From Aquimonas sp041395245 (GTDB taxonomy: Bacteria > Pseudomonadota > Gammaproteobacteria > Xanthomonadales > Xanthomonadaceae): a stretch of 64,000 nt of DNA. The position numbers were made by a program, and so were the translations under genes. The notes beneath the pieces are model-generated. The model did no database searches, was not told the DNA's origin, and worked only from the letters and a program-made list of their open reading frames with translations. Below are positions 61,860 through 64,000 of the stretch, piece by piece. The stretch spans positions 60,640 through 124,639 of the forward strand of contig JAWLAY010000015.1 of NCBI GenBank assembly GCA_041395245.1. The letters are read 5' to 3'. Numbering within the stretch: the first letter of the stretch is position 1; each line of letters starts with the position of its first letter.

Positions 61860-63127
61860 CCTGCATCCATCTCAAATGCCTGCATCGGCAGCTCGACGCG
61901 GGTCAGGCTGCCGCCATCCACATGGGGGCGCAGGCTCAAGCGCCCACCGAGTTGCTCCACGGCGGCGTGCGACAGCGCCAGCCCCAGGCCCAAACCCTCG
62001 GCCTTGCCGCTCTCGAACAGGCGCCCCAAACGCGGTGCCAGCGCGCTGTCGATGCCCGGTCCGAAGTCGCGAATCTGCAGCAACAGGCCGCCCGTCCCCT
62101 GTGCGCTGGCGGGATAGCTGACCTCCAACCCGATCTTCCGCAACCCCTTGCTGGCGCTGGCATCGGCGGCGTTGTGCAGCAAGGCCAGCAGCAGATGCTC
62201 CATGCCGCTGTTGGCGCGCAGGCGCAAGCGCGTCGGGATGATGCCGCGAACATCCATCGTCACGTCCGGTCGGGTCAGCGACCAGCGCTCCAGCACGCCC
62301 TGCAGAAACACATCGAGCGTCTGCATTGGCAGGTCTTCGCCGCGCGCCCGCTGCACCAGCAAACGCACCCGATCACGGCATTCGGCAGTCAGCGTCTTCA
62401 GCAAGGCATGGTCTTCGGCCAGACGCGGATCGTCGGCGTAGTCGACCACCAGATCGTCCAGCAGCAAGGCCATGCTGCCGAGCGGCGTATTCAGCTCGTG
62501 CGCCAGCGAGGCAGCGTGTGTACCCAGAGCCACAATGCCTTCGTTGCGCAGCGCCTGTTCGCGCATCTGTGACAACTCATGCTCGCGCTCTCCCAGCGCA
62601 CTGGCCAGGCGGCGCAGCACCAGAATGAAGACCAGCGCGCTCAAACCGAAATTGATCGCCATGCCCCACAGGTGACGGTCGAATCCAAGACTGACATCGC
62701 CATGCACATGGGGGAATGCGGGCGCGAACAGGGCCATCATCACGTAGGCCAGACCACTGGCGGCACCCACCGCCCAGACCCATGCGCCCGGCAAGCCGAC
62801 CGCCGACAGCGCGATCGGCACCAGATACAGTGAGACAAACGGATTGGCACTGCCACCGCTCCAGAACAGCAGCCAGGTCAGCGCCGCCAGATCGACGCCC
62901 AGATGCAAGGCCAGCTCACTGGCATGCAGGGACTGCGGATGCTGCAAGCGCCACATCACCCATAACTGGAACAGTGCCAGCAACAGCACGCCCAGCCACA
63001 GCGGCGTGGCATGCAAGGGCAAGCCGAGGCCGTGCAGCGCGACGACAATCGCCAAGGCCTGCCCCGGCAGCGCGACACTGCGCAGGGTGCTCAACAGGCG
63101 GAGGAATTTCAGGCGACTGGCATCCAT
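61856..63127 (-). CDS. RegB/PrrB-like redox sensor kinase
   Basis: A 423-residue membrane histidine kinase with six N-terminal transmembrane segments. The loop SGGSANPFVSLYLVP contains GGxxNPF, the quinone-sensing motif of RegB. The H-box is ASLAHELNTPLGSMALLLDD. A Cys in TAECRDRVRLL sits where RegB has its redox-active Cys. The ATPase motifs HNAADASA, RDFGPGID and GLGLGLALSHAA are intact. The start is the ATG at 63127 (a GTG at 63133 is two codons upstream). It forms an operon with the regulator through a 4-bp overlap. Confidence 0.92.
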   Translation of the reverse strand: MDASRLKFLRLLSTLRSVALPGQALAIVVALHGLGLPLHATPLWLGVLLLALFQLWVMWRLQHPQSLHASELALHLGVDLAALTWLLFWSGGSANPFVSLYLVPIALSAVGLPGAWVWAVGAASGLAYVMMALFAPAFPHVHGDVSLGFDRHLWGMAINFGLSALVFILVLRRLASALGEREHELSQMREQALRNEGIVALGTHAASLAHELNTPLGSMALLLDDLVVDYADDPRLAEDHALLKTLTAECRDRVRLLVQRARGEDLPMQTLDVFLQGVLERWSLTRPDVTMDVRGIIPTRLRLRANSGMEHLLLALLHNAADASASKGLRKIGLEVSYPASAQGTGGLLLQIRDFGPGIDSALAPRLGRLFESGKAEGLGLGLALSHAAVEQLGGRLSLRPHVDGGSLTRVELPMQAFEMDAG

Positions 63128-63182
63128 GCCCACACTTTAGCGCGTGCGGGCACTCTGCCTGCGACCATCCGCCGCAGTTCGC

Positions 63183-64000
63183 TCAGGCGTCCAGCAATGG
63201 GGTCTGTAGAACCTCGCTATCACGGCCGATCAGTGCCCGCACCGCGTCACGCAGGTCCGCGCTGCTGACCCGTCGTTTCAGCGCCATCAGCGCACGCACC
63301 GCGTCGTCGAGGTTGTGTTCTTCGTTGCTGCGCTGGCGAATCTCGGCGTCCAGCGCCCGCAACAGGGTGACTGCACGTGCCGTGCGCGGGCCAAAGCTGC
63401 GGTCGGCACGCAGCGTCTTGATCGCCTTGCCGTGATGGCGCATCCACTCAAACGCCTTGTCGGCGCGCGCCTCGGTCAGCAAGCCCGAACGGCGCATCAG
63501 CTCGATGGAATAAAACTCCGCCAGCCCTTCGGCAATCCAGTCGTCATCGGCCTCGCCGCGCACACGGGTCACCACATGCACCAGCTCGTGAATCAACGTG
63601 CTGGTGCCGTTCTCGCTCAGAATCGGCCGATCCGCATGCAGATAAAGGGAACGCGGACCGGACAGCCCACCGCGCCACATCGGATCACCGGCACCGACGA
63701 TCAGCAGTTTCTTCGGCAGCGAATCAAACGCCGCCAGCATTTCCGGCGCCACGATATTGATGAAGGCGATGTACTCGTTGCGCCGCATCGGATCGCCCTT
63801 GGGCGCGGCCACGCTCACTTCCATGCCATGAATCTGCTCACGCCGGGTACCGACATCCCCGGCGATCAACCAACCGGTCGGGCGATCAAAACGCTGCCGC
63901 GGATCGACGATCACGAAGCCCTTGCCGTCCCGCGTGCGCAGGTACTGCGTATCGACATTGCTCCAGCCGGGCGGCAGGTCGACAAACAGGCGCGCCTGCG
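63183..64000 (-). CDS. Gluzincin-type peptidase (HExxH), N-terminus outside window
   Basis: The frame is open through the right edge, so the N-terminus is missing; at least 271 residues are present. Zn-peptidase residues are visible: HELVHVVTRVRG (HExxH) and, 17 residues later, EGLAEFYSIELMRR with the third-ligand Glu, the peptidase MA/gluzincin layout. The region before it (RNEYIAFINIVAPEMLAAFD) and after it is helical. A signal peptide cannot be checked. The substrate is unknown. Confidence 0.8.
   Translation of the reverse strand, partial: QARLFVDLPPGWSNVDTQYLRTRDGKGFVIVDPRQRFDRPTGWLIAGDVGTRREQIHGMEVSVAAPKGDPMRRNEYIAFINIVAPEMLAAFDSLPKKLLIVGAGDPMWRGGLSGPRSLYLHADRPILSENGTSTLIHELVHVVTRVRGEADDDWIAEGLAEFYSIELMRRSGLLTEARADKAFEWMRHHGKAIKTLRADRSFGPRTARAVTLLRALDAEIRQRSNEEHNLDDAVRALMALKRRVSSADLRDAVRALIGRDSEVLQTPLLDA

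Overview
The window is about 64 kb of GC-rich, densely packed chromosome. Gene content and order point to a free-living aerobic gammaproteobacterium of the Xanthomonadales/Lysobacterales type. Supporting signs are pilSR, a PutA without a visible DNA-binding head, OmpW, secreted subtilases with P-domains, a TonB receptor beside a beta-propeller phytase, lptM-dapF-DUF484-xerC, and the zapA-6S RNA-fau block. The assignment is inferred from content, not from a marker gene.

Left part (1-20 kb). A partial membrane protein is followed by a three-gene respiratory unit: two CydA-like membrane subunits, the first with a fused c-type haem domain, and a dihaem cytochrome c. Then come convergent putA, the complete lipid-asymmetry set mlaFEDCB plus mlaA, a RIO-type kinase, srkA, the pilRS two-component system, a 164-bp palindromic MITE-like repeat, and nadA-nadB for NAD synthesis. 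Paired palindromes lie upstream of nadA, and tRNA-Asn with its terminator follows.

Middle (20-39 kb). A type IV pilin-like protein, uvrB, lptM, dapF, a DUF484 gene, xerC, and ompW with an FNR/ANR-like box. An intact IS30-family element with a 3-bp target duplication follows. Next are two secreted proteases of different catalytic families that end in the same P-domain (about 93% identical DNA), each followed by a similar terminator. Then prfC, a lipoprotein beta-propeller phytase with its TonB-dependent receptor, tRNA-Lys, and fau-6S RNA-zapA-zapB-like.

Right part (39-64 kb). A 1,534-residue signalling protein (periplasmic propeller, Y_Y_Y, PAS, GGDEF, EAL), ygfB-pepP, and a 3,222-residue repeat-built surface protein whose gene fills almost 10 kb. 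A cNMP-binding/rhodanese regulator is divergent from it. Then a small secreted protein, an M28 peptidase, purD, and a frameshifted secreted protein. The giant protein, the small protein and the frameshifted protein share a Pro motif, hydrophobic segment and Arg cluster at the C-terminus, which suggests a common sorting route. The window ends with a RegB/RegA-like redox two-component pair and a partial gluzincin-type peptidase.

Most promising for novelty are the bd-superfamily complex built of two CydA-like paralogues plus c-type haems, the giant surface protein with two smaller proteins carrying similar C-termini, and the palindromic repeat element.
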